Positions 23,121 through 32,333 of a stretch of 37,785 nt of DNA are shown piece by piece. A program made the position numbers and the translations under genes. This DNA comes from an uncultured Lachnospiraceae bacterium. GTDB taxonomy: Bacteria > Bacillota > Clostridia > Lachnospirales > Lachnospiraceae. The stretch's first letter is position 1. Each line of letters opens with the position of its first letter. The notes under the pieces are model-generated. The model was not told the DNA's origin. It ran no database searches and saw only the letters and a list, made by a program, of their open reading frames with translations. The DNA lies in the NCBI GenBank assembly GCA_945868485.1, contig CAMBLS010000004.1:1-37785 (forward strand), given 5' to 3'.

Positions 23121-24109
23121 CAGACCTTTCCTGCCTGCAGCACGCATATCAGTCCCATATAAAACAGGCATATAATTTCACTTATCCATGCTGTCAGATA
23201 CATTAAATGATTCACCCTTTTAATATCTTCGTACTCTACTTCCCTTATACGGTCTCCGATATATGGCTTCTTCACTACTTTTCCAAAATAACTGGCATCT
23301 CCAGCAAGCTGAATTCCCAGCGCCCCTGCACATACGCTTTCCGTCTGTGCAGAATTAGGGCTTGCATGATTTCTGTTATCTCTTTTGTAAATATAATAGG
23401 CTCTTTTCCCCGAAAAGCACTGCCCGCCAAAAAAAGATGCTGCTATCATCATATAGGCACTGATTCTGGCAGGTATAAAATTTACGAAATCGTCCAGTTT
23501 AGCGGCAGCTCGTCCAAAATACAAATATTTTTCATTCTTATAACCAATCATGGAGTCCATCGTATTCACTGCTTTATATAAAAATCCTAAGATTGGACCT
23601 CCCAATGCTGTATATAACATCGGTGCAATTACCCCATCTGAGGTATTTTCCGCCACCGTCTCAATTGCTGCCTTTGCAACCCCTTCTTCATTTAAGACTT
23701 CCGTATCCCTTCCAACAATCATTGAAACAGCCTTTCTCGCTTCCGATAATGTATGACTTATCAGGCAACAATAGACCTTCATGCTCTCAACCTTTAGACA
23801 TTTTATTGCTAAAATCTGATACGTCATGATTGTCTCTATTACCATTCCAAGATAGCAATTTATGTAATAAGCTAGGAACAGGATAAGGGTGGTAACTATC
23901 AACGTACAAAATAGTACAATAACCACCGTGAAAACTCCCTGTCGTAGCTCCTTTTTTTCATCTCGCTCTCTATTCTTTCCTAAAAAACACTTTTCTACTT
24001 TTGCAATCAAGTTTCCAATCAGCCGGATAGGATGTGGCAGTAGGTAAGGATCACCAAACAGCATATCCAATAGAAAGCCTGCGAAAAATGCTATGATATG
24101 ATATTCCAT
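23120..24109 (-). CDS. cbiB: Adenosylcobinamide-phosphate synthase
   Basis: Integral membrane enzyme that attaches aminopropanol phosphate to adenosylcobyric acid. 329 residues with about five hydrophobic segments. Family marks: LLDMLFGDPYLLPHPIRLIG at residues 13-32, VAENTSDGVIAPMLYTALGGPILGFLYKAVNTMDSMIGY, and the later HASPNSAQTESVCAGALGIQLAGDASYFG. Lies between cobC and cobD, its direct functional partner. Confidence 0.96.
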   Translation of the reverse strand: MEYHIIAFFAGFLLDMLFGDPYLLPHPIRLIGNLIAKVEKCFLGKNRERDEKKELRQGVFTVVIVLFCTLIVTTLILFLAYYINCYLGMVIETIMTYQILAIKCLKVESMKVYCCLISHTLSEARKAVSMIVGRDTEVLNEEGVAKAAIETVAENTSDGVIAPMLYTALGGPILGFLYKAVNTMDSMIGYKNEKYLYFGRAAAKLDDFVNFIPARISAYMMIAASFFGGQCFSGKRAYYIYKRDNRNHASPNSAQTESVCAGALGIQLAGDASYFGKVVKKPYIGDRIREVEYEDIKRVNHLMYLTAWISEIICLFYMGLICVLQAGKV

Positions 24110-24126
24110 ATTCCAAATATCTCCTG

Positions 24127-24744
24127 CTATATCTTTTTCAGTTCCATAATTTCCGGCTCTGCATCAAAGTGATTCATGGTACAGATAAATCCCTTTCCAT
24201 TTGGAACCTGATAATCAAAATACTCTCCTTCGCAATACTTACTTAGTAGTGCCATAATGGTGCCGCCATGTACAATTATTCCAACTGTTTTATGTCCTTC
24301 TTTTTTTATTGGTTTTAATTTCTCTATCATTTTCTGAAAGCCTCTGTCACATCGTGCGATAAAGACTTCTCTGCTTTCTCCCTCTGAAAAAGGAAGTGTA
24401 CCATTACTGTCAATCCATTCCTGATACCGTTTATCTCTTTGAAGTTCTAAATAATTTTTTCCTTCGAATATGCCGAAATCTATCTCTTTCCATTCTTCGA
24501 TTTCCACAAGTTTTGACTCCGGATATAAAATTTCTGCGGTCTGAATACATCGTTTCATAGGACTACTAAACAAAAAATCAACTTTCGGAAAGAAACACAT
24601 TTTTTTATATTCTAATAACTTCGTTTCACCTTCTTTGGAAAGCTCTTCATCCGTTTTTCCCAAATATCGGTGTTCATTATTGGCTTTTGTTGCCCAATGT
24701 CTAATCAGAACAAGTGTTATTTGATTTTCTGACCTATTCCGCAT
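24127..24744 (-). CDS. cobC: Histidine phosphatase, probable alpha-ribazole phosphatase, with altered RHG motif
   Basis: 205 residues of the phosphoglycerate-mutase-like fold. Expected role: removes the phosphate of alpha-ribazole-5'-phosphate or adenosylcobalamin-5'-phosphate. Visible: LVLIRHWATKANNEHRYLG (His16 would be phosphorylated), FSSPMKRCIQTAEILYP, EIDFGIFEGK and IIVHGGTIMALL with the second catalytic His. The RHG triad of the family reads RHW here (codon TGG), a one-base change from GGG, so activity is in doubt. The start overlaps the short cobU-like gene by 28 nt. Confidence 0.85.
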   Translation of the reverse strand: MRNRSENQITLVLIRHWATKANNEHRYLGKTDEELSKEGETKLLEYKKMCFFPKVDFLFSSPMKRCIQTAEILYPESKLVEIEEWKEIDFGIFEGKNYLELQRDKRYQEWIDSNGTLPFSEGESREVFIARCDRGFQKMIEKLKPIKKEGHKTVGIIVHGGTIMALLSKYCEGEYFDYQVPNGKGFICTMNHFDAEPEIMELKKI

Positions 24745-25100
24745 ATTACTCGCTCCACTTCTTCTGCCTTTTTTGCAAGCTCCACAAGCATTCTTCCTGT
24801 TCGCTCCCTATATTCTCTTTCGAATGCTTCTATGGGTATAATACCATTCCCCACCTCATCACTGATAATTACGCAATCTGGATAATTCTCTACAAAGGCA
24901 AAAATTTCTTCCTCCGGGCATCCACCCTTGGCAATTCTTGACTTAATCCAATGATGAAGATGGTTGATAACTACAATATCTTTTTGCTCGTCCTTATCCT
25001 TAGGTATTTCACCATCCCAAATTTTGCTTATTTTTATATCATTTTTTTGAAGCACGTAGTTTAATTTTCCCTGTGCATATCCTCCAATTATCAGTTTCAT
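24717..25100 (-). CDS. Short CobU-like protein
   Basis: 127 residues against about 180 for CobU. It has an N-terminal GGYAQGK (6-12), a degenerate P-loop, and the C-terminal CobU segment CVIISDEVGNGIIPIEAFEREYRERTGRMLVELAKKAEEVERVICGI, which corresponds to the VSNEVGxGIVP...FRDxxGxxNQ region. The middle part with the guanylylated His of CobU is absent. Good ribosome site (GGAGGT). A full-length CobU homologue lies two genes upstream in the operon (25900-26442) and has the reverse pattern, so the two may share work. Role is not established. Confidence 0.75.
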   Translation of the reverse strand: MKLIIGGYAQGKLNYVLQKNDIKISKIWDGEIPKDKDEQKDIVVINHLHHWIKSRIAKGGCPEEEIFAFVENYPDCVIISDEVGNGIIPIEAFEREYRERTGRMLVELAKKAEEVERVICGIGQKIK

Positions 25101-25112
25101 TTTCTACCTCCA

Positions 25113-25877
25113 TCACATCAAAAGATTGATTCCCGCCACCGTAATCATCATACACGCCTCACAAATAAGAACAAAATAGCCTGCGGTATCTCCTGTTATT
25201 CCGCCAAACTCCTTTTTCGTCCTGTAATAGTAATACAAAAATACCAGAAATGCAGCTGCCACCACGAGAATACCCGCATACAGCGATTGCCGGAGCATAA
25301 AACAAATACAAGATATCCCTTGCAGATATAAGGACCATTTCACAATCGCTTTCTGAGAACTGCTTGCAAAAAGATAAAGTATACCGTCTTTCTTCGCTGC
25401 TGGAAAGGAAACAATACTGATTCCACTGAGACAGCGTGCCAGAAAGAAACCACCACATACAATCTTTAACAAGTTTCTGTCTTCTATTTCGGAAAATGCT
25501 CCTATATAAATAATTCCATACATAGCAAGCATTATGACAGCAAATGCTCCAATATGAGAATCCTTTAATATTTCCAATTTCTTCTCCCGTGGTCTATAAG
25601 AATGAAATGCATCCATTGTGTCCATGAAACCATCTACATGGAATCCCCCGGTAATCATTAGCGGAATTGCTGCCCCTATCAGGACATGACATATTTCTCC
25701 AACATCAAATATTCCACACAAGTAACTCCATAAATAAACAAATCCACCAATGACTGCTCCGATCGATGGAAAAAAACAAAGCATATATTTCATGTCCTCT
25801 TCCTTCCACTCAAATTGTGGAACCGGAATCTTGGAATAGATAGAAAACGCAATCGCAATTGACTTTAAAATATGCAT
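25113..25877 (-). CDS. cobS: Adenosylcobinamide-GDP ribazoletransferase (cobalamin synthase)
   Basis: Membrane enzyme joining adenosylcobinamide-GDP and alpha-ribazole. About 254 residues with multiple hydrophobic segments, FSIYSKIPVP near the N terminus and the conserved acidic motif GGFHVDGFMDTMDAFHSYRPREKKLEILKDSHIGAFAV. I start at ATG 25877 (MHILKS), preceded by AAAGGA at eight bases; the ATG at 25898 has no ribosome site. It sits between the two CobU-like genes. Confidence 0.95.
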   Translation of the reverse strand: MHILKSIAIAFSIYSKIPVPQFEWKEEDMKYMLCFFPSIGAVIGGFVYLWSYLCGIFDVGEICHVLIGAAIPLMITGGFHVDGFMDTMDAFHSYRPREKKLEILKDSHIGAFAVIMLAMYGIIYIGAFSEIEDRNLLKIVCGGFFLARCLSGISIVSFPAAKKDGILYLFASSSQKAIVKWSLYLQGISCICFMLRQSLYAGILVVAAAFLVFLYYYYRTKKEFGGITGDTAGYFVLICEACMMITVAGINLLM

Positions 25878-25899
25878 CCTGTTTATCCTTTCTACCATT

Positions 25900-26442
25900 C
25901 TAAATTTGTTTTGTCTTAATCACTAATGGAATTCCAACTACTACTTCTACAACTTCGTCTGCCAGCTCTGCCAGCTTTTGATTAATCTGTCCCATTGCCC
26001 GAATATATGCCATCGTTGTATTATCATACACTTTTCCATCTTCAAAGACATTGTTGCTCACGATAACAAGGTGATCCAATTTCTTGTTCAATGATGCTAT
26101 CCCACTAACTATTTTTTCTGTTATCACTTCTTCTGTTCCCTGTACTTCTTCTGAAAACATCTCATTAGCTGTAAGATTAGAGATACATTCCAATAGCGCA
26201 GTCCTTTCTCCAGCTTTCATTTTCTCCAATGCTTTTCCAATATCTACAGGCTGTTCAATCGTAGAAAAACCCTTGCCACTTCTCAGCATCCGATGTCTTT
26301 GAATTTTCTTTTCGCCTTCTTCATCATAAATTTTCATAGTAGCTATATAGTATTTCTTCCTTTTTTCTGAAAGAGAAAAAATGTAATCTTCTGCATACGC
26401 AGATTTTCCACTGCCGCTTCCCCCAATAATTAATGTCATCAT
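25900..26442 (-). CDS. cobU: Adenosylcobinamide kinase/adenosylcobinamide-phosphate guanylyltransferase
   Basis: 180 residues: P-loop GGSGSGKS (7-14), YYIATMKIYDEEGEKKIQRHRMLR with the His expected to be guanylylated, LLECISNLTANEMF, and a C-terminal ELADEVVEVVVGIPLVIK. It phosphorylates adenosylcobinamide and then adds GMP. The usual SNEVGxGIVPxxxxxRxFRD segment is replaced by SNNVFEDGKVYDNTTMAYIRAMG, a visible departure. The ATG overlaps the cobT stop (ATGATGA). Confidence 0.9.
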   Translation of the reverse strand: MMTLIIGGSGSGKSAYAEDYIFSLSEKRKKYYIATMKIYDEEGEKKIQRHRMLRSGKGFSTIEQPVDIGKALEKMKAGERTALLECISNLTANEMFSEEVQGTEEVITEKIVSGIASLNKKLDHLVIVSNNVFEDGKVYDNTTMAYIRAMGQINQKLAELADEVVEVVVGIPLVIKTKQI

Positions 26443-27539
26443 TTATGTGAAAACCTTTCATACTGCTCTATATTTATATCTGAAAAAGTGGTTCTGTTCT
26501 GATATACACTGAGTGCTATATCAAGAAGTGTAAACATCATAACAGCTCCGGTGCCTTCCCCTAATGCCATGTTTCCATCGATAACAGGTTCTACATTCAA
26601 TTCCTTTGCTAATCTTTCTATTGCGGGCTCCTTTCCCTTGTGGGACGGAAGCAGATAATCCTTTGTTCCGGGAACAATTCTCTCTGCCACTAAAGCTGCC
26701 ACCATACTGATAACGCCATCCAGAACAATAGGGACATGATGTAATGCACCACCTATACACACTCCGGCAAGACCTGCAATGTCAAATCCTCCAACGGTTT
26801 CAAGTATGCGTAATGCATCTGCATCTTTTAATCCATACCCGTCTATTGCTTCTGTGATAATTTTTTGCTTATGTATAAGCTTCTCGTCACTGAGTCCCGC
26901 TCCTCTTCCGGTAACCTCTGTTGCTTCACAATGCAGTAATGCTGCAGCTACCGCACTGCTGGTTGTTGTATTTCCTATCCCCATTTCTCCTGTTGCAAGA
27001 ATTTTGTAACCTTTCTCTTTACAGTCAGACACCATTTCTATTCCGGTAAATATTGCCCTGATTGCTTCTTCCTCTGTCATAGCCGGTTCATTTCTAAAAT
27101 TTCTGGTTCCGGGACGTATTTTCTTATCCAATATGCCTGGTATTTTACCGTTATGATTCATACCAATATCTACCGGAATCGTATCCACTCCGATAGTTTC
27201 TGCCATTTTTCCTACAGAAGTTTTCCTTTCTGCCATTTTTTTCACAATAGCAAGTGTCACTTCCTGTCCTGACTGGCTGATGCCCTCCGCAACAATTCCG
27301 TTATCAGCACACATGATAATAACCGCTTTTCTGGAAATATCAATCTTTTCCGTTCCCTGAATAGCTCCAATCTGTGCTGCTAATGCTTCGAATTTCCCCA
27401 AACCGTCAAGTGGTTTTGCCACGTAATCCAAGTTTCTTAATACCTTTTTTCGAATCTCTTCCTCCGGCGCTTTGACAGTCAGCTTTTCCAGTTCTTCTCT
27501 CGTATACCTATTCCAAACGTGCTTCTCTAAGCATTCCAT
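26439..27539 (-). CDS. cobT: Nicotinate-nucleotide:dimethylbenzimidazole phosphoribosyltransferase
   Basis: Makes alpha-ribazole phosphate from the lower-ligand base. 366 residues: [85 protein letters not shown] and the catalytic Glu in [20 protein letters not shown]... (GGAGGAAATCT) precedes the ATG. It overlaps the cobQ end by 32 nt. The base used (DMB or another) cannot be told from this sequence. Confidence 0.97.
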   Translation of the reverse strand: MECLEKHVWNRYTREELEKLTVKAPEEEIRKKVLRNLDYVAKPLDGLGKFEALAAQIGAIQGTEKIDISRKAVIIMCADNGIVAEGISQSGQEVTLAIVKKMAERKTSVGKMAETIGVDTIPVDIGMNHNGKIPGILDKKIRPGTRNFRNEPAMTEEEAIRAIFTGIEMVSDCKEKGYKILATGEMGIGNTTTSSAVAAALLHCEATEVTGRGAGLSDEKLIHKQKIITEAIDGYGLKDADALRILETVGGFDIAGLAGVCIGGALHHVPIVLDGVISMVAALVAERIVPGTKDYLLPSHKGKEPAIERLAKELNVEPVIDGNMALGEGTGAVMMFTLLDIALSVYQNRTTFSDINIEQYERFSHK

Positions 27540-28989
27540 AGATTTCCTCCATATTCAGATGCTCCCTTAGGGTATCTGCCAATTTATCATACTGCTTTTC
27601 TTTAAAGCTCCGATAATCTTCAAAAGCTCCTTCTTCTATCAAAATTCCCTTCTTTTTGGCCAAAGCCTGCACTAATGCCGTGGCAATGCAGCCTCTATCA
27701 AAAATTCCATGCACATAGGTTCCGTACACATTTTTATCTCTGCCAGATACAATAATATTTTTTTCATACAATCCATCATTTCTGATTTTCGTTTTTCCCA
27801 TATGAATTTCATATCCTGCAAATTCAAGTTCAGAAAGGTTAGAGAAAACTCCATCCAATTCAGGAAGCCTACCCTCAATTTGACATCGAACCTTTTCTTC
27901 CCCCAGTTCCGTAACAACCGGAAGCAGTTCCATTCCCCGCAGAGCACCTCCGCCTTCCACTCCTGTAGGATCAGCAATTTGTTCCCCAAGCATCTGATAA
28001 CCGCCACATATTCCAAACACAGGAATATCCTCCGCGATTTTTTTTACCGCTGCCTCAAGACCGTTTTGACGCATCCATTTTAAATCACCCATAGTATTTT
28101 TGCTTCCGGGCAATATGACCATATCCGGTTGATGAAGCTCTGATACAGAAGTTACATATCGTACAGATACTTCTTTCATCTGTTCAAATATATTGAAATC
28201 TGTAAAGTTAGAGATTCTCGGATAACGGATGACAGCAATGTCGATACAGCTTTCTTCTTTTTTATCAAAGCGTTCTGTCAGGCTGTCCTCGTCCTCCAAT
28301 GCCAACTCCATGTAAGGGACCACACCAGCTACAGGAACCTTTCCCTTTTCCTCTAACATTACAATACCGGAATCAAGTATTGTCTTATCACCTCTAAATT
28401 TATTGATAACAAGCCCCTTTACTCTTTTCTTTTCTTCCTCTGAAAGTAACATGAGTGTTCCTAAAAGCTGTGCAAATACTCCACCTCTGTCAATATCACC
28501 TGCCAATAATACAGGTGCATCAACCATTTCCGCCATGCCCATGTTGACAATATCATTTTCTCTCAGATTAATTTCTGCCGGACTTCCTGCACCTTCTATC
28601 ACAATAATATCTGCATATTCTTCCAATTTCCGAAAAGCCTTCTGAATATCCGGAATAAGCTGTTTTTTATATGCAAAATATTCTCTTGCACTCATATCCC
28701 TGAGCACTTCTCCGTTCACAATAACCTGCGAGCTGGTATGATTGGTCGGCTTTATTAAAATGGGGTTCATACAGACCATTGGTTTTATACCGGCTGCTTC
28801 TGCTTGCATGACCTGTGCTCTGCCCATCTCCAGCCCTTCCTCCGTAATAAAAGAATTCAGCGCCATATTTTGTGATTTAAACGGAGCTACCCTGTACCCA
28901 TCCTGCTTCATTATTCTGCAAAGTCCTGCCACAAGAAAACTCTTTCCTGCACCTGACATCGTTCCCTGAATCATAATGACTTTTGCCAT
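27508..28989 (-). CDS. cobQ: Cobyric acid synthase
   Basis: Glutamine-dependent amidation of side chains b, d, e and g of adenosylcobyrinate diamide. About 493 residues: N-terminal [62 protein letters not shown], and a C-terminal amidotransferase domain with the nucleophile in [12 protein letters not shown] and the late [11 protein letters not shown] start at ATG 28989 (MAKVIM); AAAGG lies about 11 bases upstream. Its first 113 nt are also covered by the end of the ABC ATPase frame. Confidence 0.97.
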   Translation of the reverse strand: MAKVIMIQGTMSGAGKSFLVAGLCRIMKQDGYRVAPFKSQNMALNSFITEEGLEMGRAQVMQAEAAGIKPMVCMNPILIKPTNHTSSQVIVNGEVLRDMSAREYFAYKKQLIPDIQKAFRKLEEYADIIVIEGAGSPAEINLRENDIVNMGMAEMVDAPVLLAGDIDRGGVFAQLLGTLMLLSEEEKKRVKGLVINKFRGDKTILDSGIVMLEEKGKVPVAGVVPYMELALEDEDSLTERFDKKEESCIDIAVIRYPRISNFTDFNIFEQMKEVSVRYVTSVSELHQPDMVILPGSKNTMGDLKWMRQNGLEAAVKKIAEDIPVFGICGGYQMLGEQIADPTGVEGGGALRGMELLPVVTELGEEKVRCQIEGRLPELDGVFSNLSELEFAGYEIHMGKTKIRNDGLYEKNIIVSGRDKNVYGTYVHGIFDRGCIATALVQALAKKKGILIEEGAFEDYRSFKEKQYDKLADTLREHLNMEEIYGMLREARLE

Positions 28990-30103
28990 ACGAACCAAGC
29001 CTTTCTGTTATCTCTACTTCTTTTCCATTCTGTCTTGCATATTCAAGAAGCTTTTTATTTGCTGTTTCCAGACTTCCAAATTCTTTTCTGCAACATATCA
29101 CTTTACTGCAGGAATCAATCGCTTTCTGTGCCTGCTCTAAAATAACCTTATTCACAGGTTCAAATGCTTTCACTGCAATCAGTTCTGCCGCCAAAGCTCT
29201 AGCGACAGGAAAATCCAAATCATTCTCATAGATAATTCCTGTTATAAAGGTTTTTCTTTCCCGTTGCAATTTGCGGTATATGCTTCTTCCACTGCCTCCA
29301 CCCGCAATCACAAATATGTCCGCTTTTCCCTTTGCCGGCTCAAGCTCCATACTTCCGTTTTCTTCATCAAAGTTTCCTGTCTCTATTCCAAAAAGTGATT
29401 TAATATAGCCTGCCTGAAAAATCTCTTCCGGATTACCAAAGCGATCCACATATGCTCCATTAATGCATAAAATTTTATCCGAAACCTTCTCTGCCAGCTC
29501 CAGCTCATGAATCGACATGATGACCGTGAGCCCCTTTCTAATCCGTAATTCCTGCAGCACTGATAAGAACTCCAGCTTATATTTCACATCCAAAAAGGAC
29601 GTAGGTTCATCCAGTATGATAATCTCCGGCTCCTGACAGATTGCTCTGGCAAGCATCACTCGCTGCCTTTGTCCGTCACTGATTTTGATAAAATCCTGAT
29701 TCCTGATTTCTGACACATGGACTAACTCCATTGCTTCATCAATGATGGCATGATCTTTTTTTGATAATATGCCAAAATGTCCGGTATAAGGATATCTGCC
29801 CGTAGCAACCACATCTTCACAGGTCATTAACTCTGTCTTTATTTTTTCTGTAAATACGACAGCCATTTTCTGCGAAAGTTCCATACCAGACATATGATGC
29901 AATTCTTTTTTATCCAGATAAACTAATCCACTGATAAGTTTTAACTGTTTTGCAATGCTCTTTAATATCGTTGATTTACCAGCTCCGTTTGGACCAATCA
30001 GGGTCAATATCTCTCCTTTATAAAGACCAATCTCTATATCATGAATCAGAGTTTCACCTTGATAACCAACGCTCATTTGCTGTGTTTTAAAATAGTATTC
30101 CAT
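28877..30103 (-). CDS. ABC transporter ATPase with an extra C-terminal domain, reading into cobQ
   Basis: 408 residues. About 1-250 is a FecE/BtuD-type ATPase: Walker [10 protein letters not shown] (37-45), signature [14 protein letters not shown], Walker [14 protein letters not shown]-loop [10 protein letters not shown]. From about 255 a separate domain begins, [21 protein letters not shown]...[26 protein letters not shown], with the look of a small Rossmann-like fold that I cannot name. The last 37 or so codons ([16 protein letters not shown]...) lie inside cobQ and are probably a read-through tail. With the permease and binding protein upstream it should power uptake of a corrinoid or related tetrapyrrole. 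Confidence 0.88.
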   Translation of the reverse strand: MEYYFKTQQMSVGYQGETLIHDIEIGLYKGEILTLIGPNGAGKSTILKSIAKQLKLISGLVYLDKKELHHMSGMELSQKMAVVFTEKIKTELMTCEDVVATGRYPYTGHFGILSKKDHAIIDEAMELVHVSEIRNQDFIKISDGQRQRVMLARAICQEPEIIILDEPTSFLDVKYKLEFLSVLQELRIRKGLTVIMSIHELELAEKVSDKILCINGAYVDRFGNPEEIFQAGYIKSLFGIETGNFDEENGSMELEPAKGKADIFVIAGGGSGRSIYRKLQRERKTFITGIIYENDLDFPVARALAAELIAVKAFEPVNKVILEQAQKAIDSCSKVICCRKEFGSLETANKKLLEYARQNGKEVEITERLGSYGKSHYDSGNDVRCRKEFSCGRTLQNNEAGWVQGSSV

Positions 30104-31134
30104 TACACGGTCCTCTCTTTTCTATGCGTCGCCATAACCCATAAAACAACTGGAGCCCCGAAAATTGCTGTAACCGTACTGATATTCAGTTCCGTTGGCG
30201 CAAGGATCGTTCTTGCAAGTAAATCACAAAGCAAACAAAATACGCTTCCGCCCAGGAAACAGGCAGGTATCATCAAAAGAGGCTTTGTTGTCCCAATTAT
30301 TTTTTTTACCAAGTGAGGTGTTGCAATTCCAACGAAAGATATCGGCCCTGCAAAAGCCACAATACATGCCGATAAAATACTGGACAAAATCACAAGGCAT
30401 ATTCTTAAGTATCGAATATTTACTCCCATATTCTGCGCATACACTTCACCAAGCTGATATGCCGAAAGGGGCTTTGATAACAGGAAAACTGCTATAAATG
30501 TAACAGTAACAACAATTGTCATAACCTTCACATGCTCCCATGTCATTCCTGAAAAACTACCCTGTGACCAGTTATGAAGATTTACAATATCTGCATCATC
30601 CGCAAAAGCTACAACCAACTCCGTTATCGCTGAGCAAATATATCCAATCATAACACCGCTAACTACCAGCATTGACATTCCTTTTACTCTTCGTGATAAC
30701 AGCAGTACAAATGCCATAGACAACATTGCCCCCACAAATGCAGCTACAATCATATCTGCCGAGGTAATTCTGATTGCTCTTCCCATAAAAAAAACCATTA
30801 CCAATGCCACCACCATTTTTGCTCCTGATGAGATACCAAGGACAAACGGACCAGCTATGGGATTATGAAAAAAAGTCTGTAGAAGATATCCCGCAAGTGA
30901 AAGTGCCCCGCCAAGTATGATAACTGCCAGTGTTCTCGGCAGTCGTATATCCCACAAAATTCTTGATAACGTTTCATTATTCTCTTGTTTTGCCATTGTT
31001 CCTAAGATATCTAATAATGTAATACTTACACTTCCAATACAGATATTGAGAGCCAAAAAGATCACAACTCCTATACCAAGAAAAATGAATGCCGTAATAT
31101 ATCTGTATTTTCTGCTTTTTTGCATAGTACTCAC
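30103..31134 (-). CDS. FecCD/BtuC-type ABC transporter permease
   Basis: About 343 residues, roughly ten membrane segments, with FecCD-family marks LWDIRLPRTLAVIILGGALSLAGYLLQTFFHNPIAGPFVLGISSGA and the coupling region VAFAGPISFVGIATPHLVKKIIG. I start at GTG 31134 (seven bases after AAGGA); ATG 31125 is the alternative. The 24-residue upstream extension in the ORF track lies in the end of the binding-protein gene. Its stop overlaps the ATPase start as TAATG. Likely substrate: corrinoid, from the riboswitch-controlled operon; heme or siderophore are related options. Confidence 0.93.
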   Translation of the reverse strand: MSTMQKSRKYRYITAFIFLGIGVVIFLALNICIGSVSITLLDILGTMAKQENNETLSRILWDIRLPRTLAVIILGGALSLAGYLLQTFFHNPIAGPFVLGISSGAKMVVALVMVFFMGRAIRITSADMIVAAFVGAMLSMAFVLLLSRRVKGMSMLVVSGVMIGYICSAITELVVAFADDADIVNLHNWSQGSFSGMTWEHVKVMTIVVTVTFIAVFLLSKPLSAYQLGEVYAQNMGVNIRYLRICLVILSSILSACIVAFAGPISFVGIATPHLVKKIIGTTKPLLMIPACFLGGSVFCLLCDLLARTILAPTELNISTVTAIFGAPVVLWVMATHRKERTV

Positions 31135-31147
31135 ATCGCCTTCCTTT

Positions 31148-32320
31148 TTATTCCAAGCGGAAAAGATAGTGCATATTATCTTCCTCTTCACCTGACAGCA
31201 TGGCATGCATATCTTTAATTAAGTATCCAATTGACAAGGACTGCTGATACATGTCGTTTGTAGTACACCAGACATTCCCTTCCTGAACTGCTTTAAAATC
31301 TGCCAAAACCTCACATTTATCAAGAAGCTCCTCTCTGGTGGAAACCCCTCCGTCAATGGAACTGTTATAGATCAGGAAATCTGCATTCATTGCACTATTA
31401 TAAAACTCCTCCACCTGCATATTCATGGTAGAACGTTTCGCTTCGGCATCCCCTAAATTTTCAAAAATATACTTTCCACCTGCAAGTTCTATCATCTTTG
31501 GTACATAATCAGAAGATTGTCGCACCTGCACCAGTCCATTTGATGTAATAAAAAAGAAGGCAACTGTTTGATCCATCTTTTTGTCAGCTGATACCATGTC
31601 TAAAATTGCTGTCTGATTTTCAAATATCCTCTCTGCCTCATCTTCTTTTCCCAATAAAGCACCAAAAAACTTAATCCATTCTACTCTTCCTAATGGATGT
31701 GATTCATAACTGGAATATTCAATCATAACCGGTATTCCAAAATCTTCCAGTTTTTCAATAACTTCTGGCGAATGTGAAATCATTCTATTTTCTATTGCAA
31801 GCGTACACCCTTCTGAAACAAGCAATTCATAATCTGGCTTGCTATATTTACCTGCATAGAGCATATTTCCATTTGCCATTGCTTCTTTTGCTTCTTCAAT
31901 ATACCAGCTTTCTTCCTTCTGCCCTGAAAATGTAATAGTATTCAAACCATTCAATTCACGAAACATATCCATAACAGCAGATGCAACCAGATATAAATCC
32001 TTCATTGGACGCTGTAATACTACGATATCTTCTTCCATATTTTCCGGTATTTCTTTTCCTTCCGGAATAACCAGAAACCTTTGTCCATCCATTGTTGTTG
32101 TCAGCATTGTATAGCCGCCTTTATAGTAGTCTACCGAAAAATTTTCAGCATATTGAAGTTCCATACTACTTTCATAAACAAGCGTACCTTCTGTTTCCTT
32201 GTCCTGCAAATTGTCTGCATAATAATTGCTATCATAATTGGAGGAAGGACTGCCACAGCCGTGCAGCCCCAGCAGTCCTGTCAAAAACAGACATATTGCA
32301 ATGATTGTCTTTCTTCTCAT
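31148..32320 (-). CDS. BtuF/FecB-like ABC substrate-binding lipoprotein
   Basis: 390 residues. Lipoprotein signal MRRKTIIAICLFLTGLLGLHGCGS with lipobox LHGC, then two alpha/beta lobes of the TroA/FecB type (ITFSGQKEESWYIEEAKEAM, DYELLVSEGCTLAIENRMI, IPVMIEYSSYESHPLGRVEWIKFFGALLGKEDEAE, YVPKMIELAGGKYIFENLG). Anchored outside the membrane, it should hand substrate to the permease encoded next. The N-terminal lobe is longer than in BtuF. Confidence 0.9.
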   Translation of the reverse strand: MRRKTIIAICLFLTGLLGLHGCGSPSSNYDSNYYADNLQDKETEGTLVYESSMELQYAENFSVDYYKGGYTMLTTTMDGQRFLVIPEGKEIPENMEEDIVVLQRPMKDLYLVASAVMDMFRELNGLNTITFSGQKEESWYIEEAKEAMANGNMLYAGKYSKPDYELLVSEGCTLAIENRMISHSPEVIEKLEDFGIPVMIEYSSYESHPLGRVEWIKFFGALLGKEDEAERIFENQTAILDMVSADKKMDQTVAFFFITSNGLVQVRQSSDYVPKMIELAGGKYIFENLGDAEAKRSTMNMQVEEFYNSAMNADFLIYNSSIDGGVSTREELLDKCEVLADFKAVQEGNVWCTTNDMYQQSLSIGYLIKDMHAMLSGEEEDNMHYLFRLE

Positions 32321-32333
32321 CCCAAAGTACCTC

